Below are positions 4,807 to 5,187 of a DNA stretch of 5,187 nt, in pieces (the stretch's first letter is position 1; each line of letters starts with the position of its first letter). The notes beneath the pieces are model-generated. The model did not search any database. It had not been told where the DNA came from and was given only the letters and a program-made list of their open reading frames with translations. Source of the stretch: an uncultured Hyphomicrobiales bacterium (GTDB lineage: Bacteria > Pseudomonadota > Alphaproteobacteria > Rhizobiales > CAJQND01); contig CAJQND010000273.1 of NCBI GenBank assembly GCA_905479595.1, positions 1 to 5,187 of the forward strand, read 5' to 3'. Made by a program: the position numbers and the translations under genes.

Positions 4807-5187
4807 ATGTCAAGAAAACCAACTCAACTGCCCCATGAGACAGATGAAATATTCTTGACTGACGGTGGGACGGAAACTTGGTTGATGTACAAGCGTGGAT
4901 TTGAACTGCCAGAATTCAGTGCTTTTCATCTGCTGAATGATGAGAAAGCCAAAGCTGCACTTCGCGAATACTACCGTTCTTTTGCTGATGTTGCGGTGAA
5001 ACTCGGTACGAGCTTCATTTTTGATAGCCTGACTTATCGCGCCAGTAAGGATTGGGGCAAACTTCTGGGATATTCCGATAAGGGTCTGGCGGATATGAAC
5101 CGTGAATGCTTCGATCTATACCGCGAATGCGCCGCCGAGGCAGGATTGAATGAAGAAAAAACCGTGATCAGCGGCTGCATAGGACCA
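4807..5187 (+). CDS. homocysteine S-methyltransferase family protein (5' part, cut by window edge)
   Basis: The reading frame is open from ATG 4807 to the last base, giving the first 127 residues of a protein that is usually about 300-330 long. The N-terminus FLTDGGTETWL (16-26) matches the DGGxET start of the homocysteine methyltransferase barrel. TYRAS (76-80) fits the family's TYQAS, and SGCIGP (122-127) is the start of the next conserved strand. Members move a methyl group from S-methylmethionine, betaine or a related donor to homocysteine to make methionine. The zinc-binding cysteines lie in the missing C-terminal part, so activity and donor cannot be judged. Third positions are visibly richer in A/T than in the lgt operon. 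With its own long upstream region it is probably a separate transcription unit. Confidence 0.88.
   Translation, partial: MSRKPTQLPHETDEIFLTDGGTETWLMYKRGFELPEFSAFHLLNDEKAKAALREYYRSFADVAVKLGTSFIFDSLTYRASKDWGKLLGYSDKGLADMNRECFDLYRECAAEAGLNEEKTVISGCIGP

Noticed and set aside
4580..4858. Plus-strand 92-residue frame starting at TTG 4580 (or ATG 4658)
   Set aside because: It overlaps the well-supported methyltransferase start by about 50 bases, lacks a clear ribosome binding site and matches no family I know. A small peptide from ATG 4658 cannot be fully excluded.

Overview
The window looks like a chromosomal core-gene segment from an alphaproteobacterium, most plausibly of the Rhodobacterales type. 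That assignment is inferred from gene content and order: a ubiK/BMFP-family gene divergent from lgt, then a MidA/NDUFAF7-type methyltransferase, pgeF and a creatinase-like M24 protein. It also rests on moderate-to-high GC with GC-rich third codon positions. No rRNA, tRNA, CRISPR array, insertion sequence or phage gene is visible.

Layout. Positions 1-249 hold no gene I can name. The first 120 bases are packed with short inverted repeats, and one unrecognised reading frame runs to 177. A small UbiK/BMFP-family gene lies on the minus strand (582-250). It is separated by a 136-bp divergent promoter region from a plus-strand gene train: lgt (719-1543), a SAM-dependent methyltransferase of the MidA/NDUFAF7 family (1540-2640), pgeF (2637-3401) and an M24/creatinase-fold protein (3411-4562). 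The first three are joined by two ATGA stop/start overlaps. The fourth starts 9 bp after pgeF, and its ribosome binding site overlaps the pgeF stop codon. A hairpin at the end of the M24 gene may end the operon. A 244-bp, more AT-rich intergenic region with several palindromes follows. The last gene is the 5' part (127 codons) of a homocysteine S-methyltransferase-family gene, which runs off the right edge.

How the genes fit together. Lgt (lipoprotein lipidation) and PgeF (removal of wrongly charged peptidoglycan precursors) serve the cell envelope. The MidA homologue (complex I assembly in mitochondria) and the UbiK-family protein (ubiquinone synthesis) point to the respiratory chain. The M24 protein has no settled role. 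All five positions that normally bind the two catalytic metals are replaced in it, so it is unlikely to be an ordinary Xaa-Pro peptidase. It is the most interesting item in the window.
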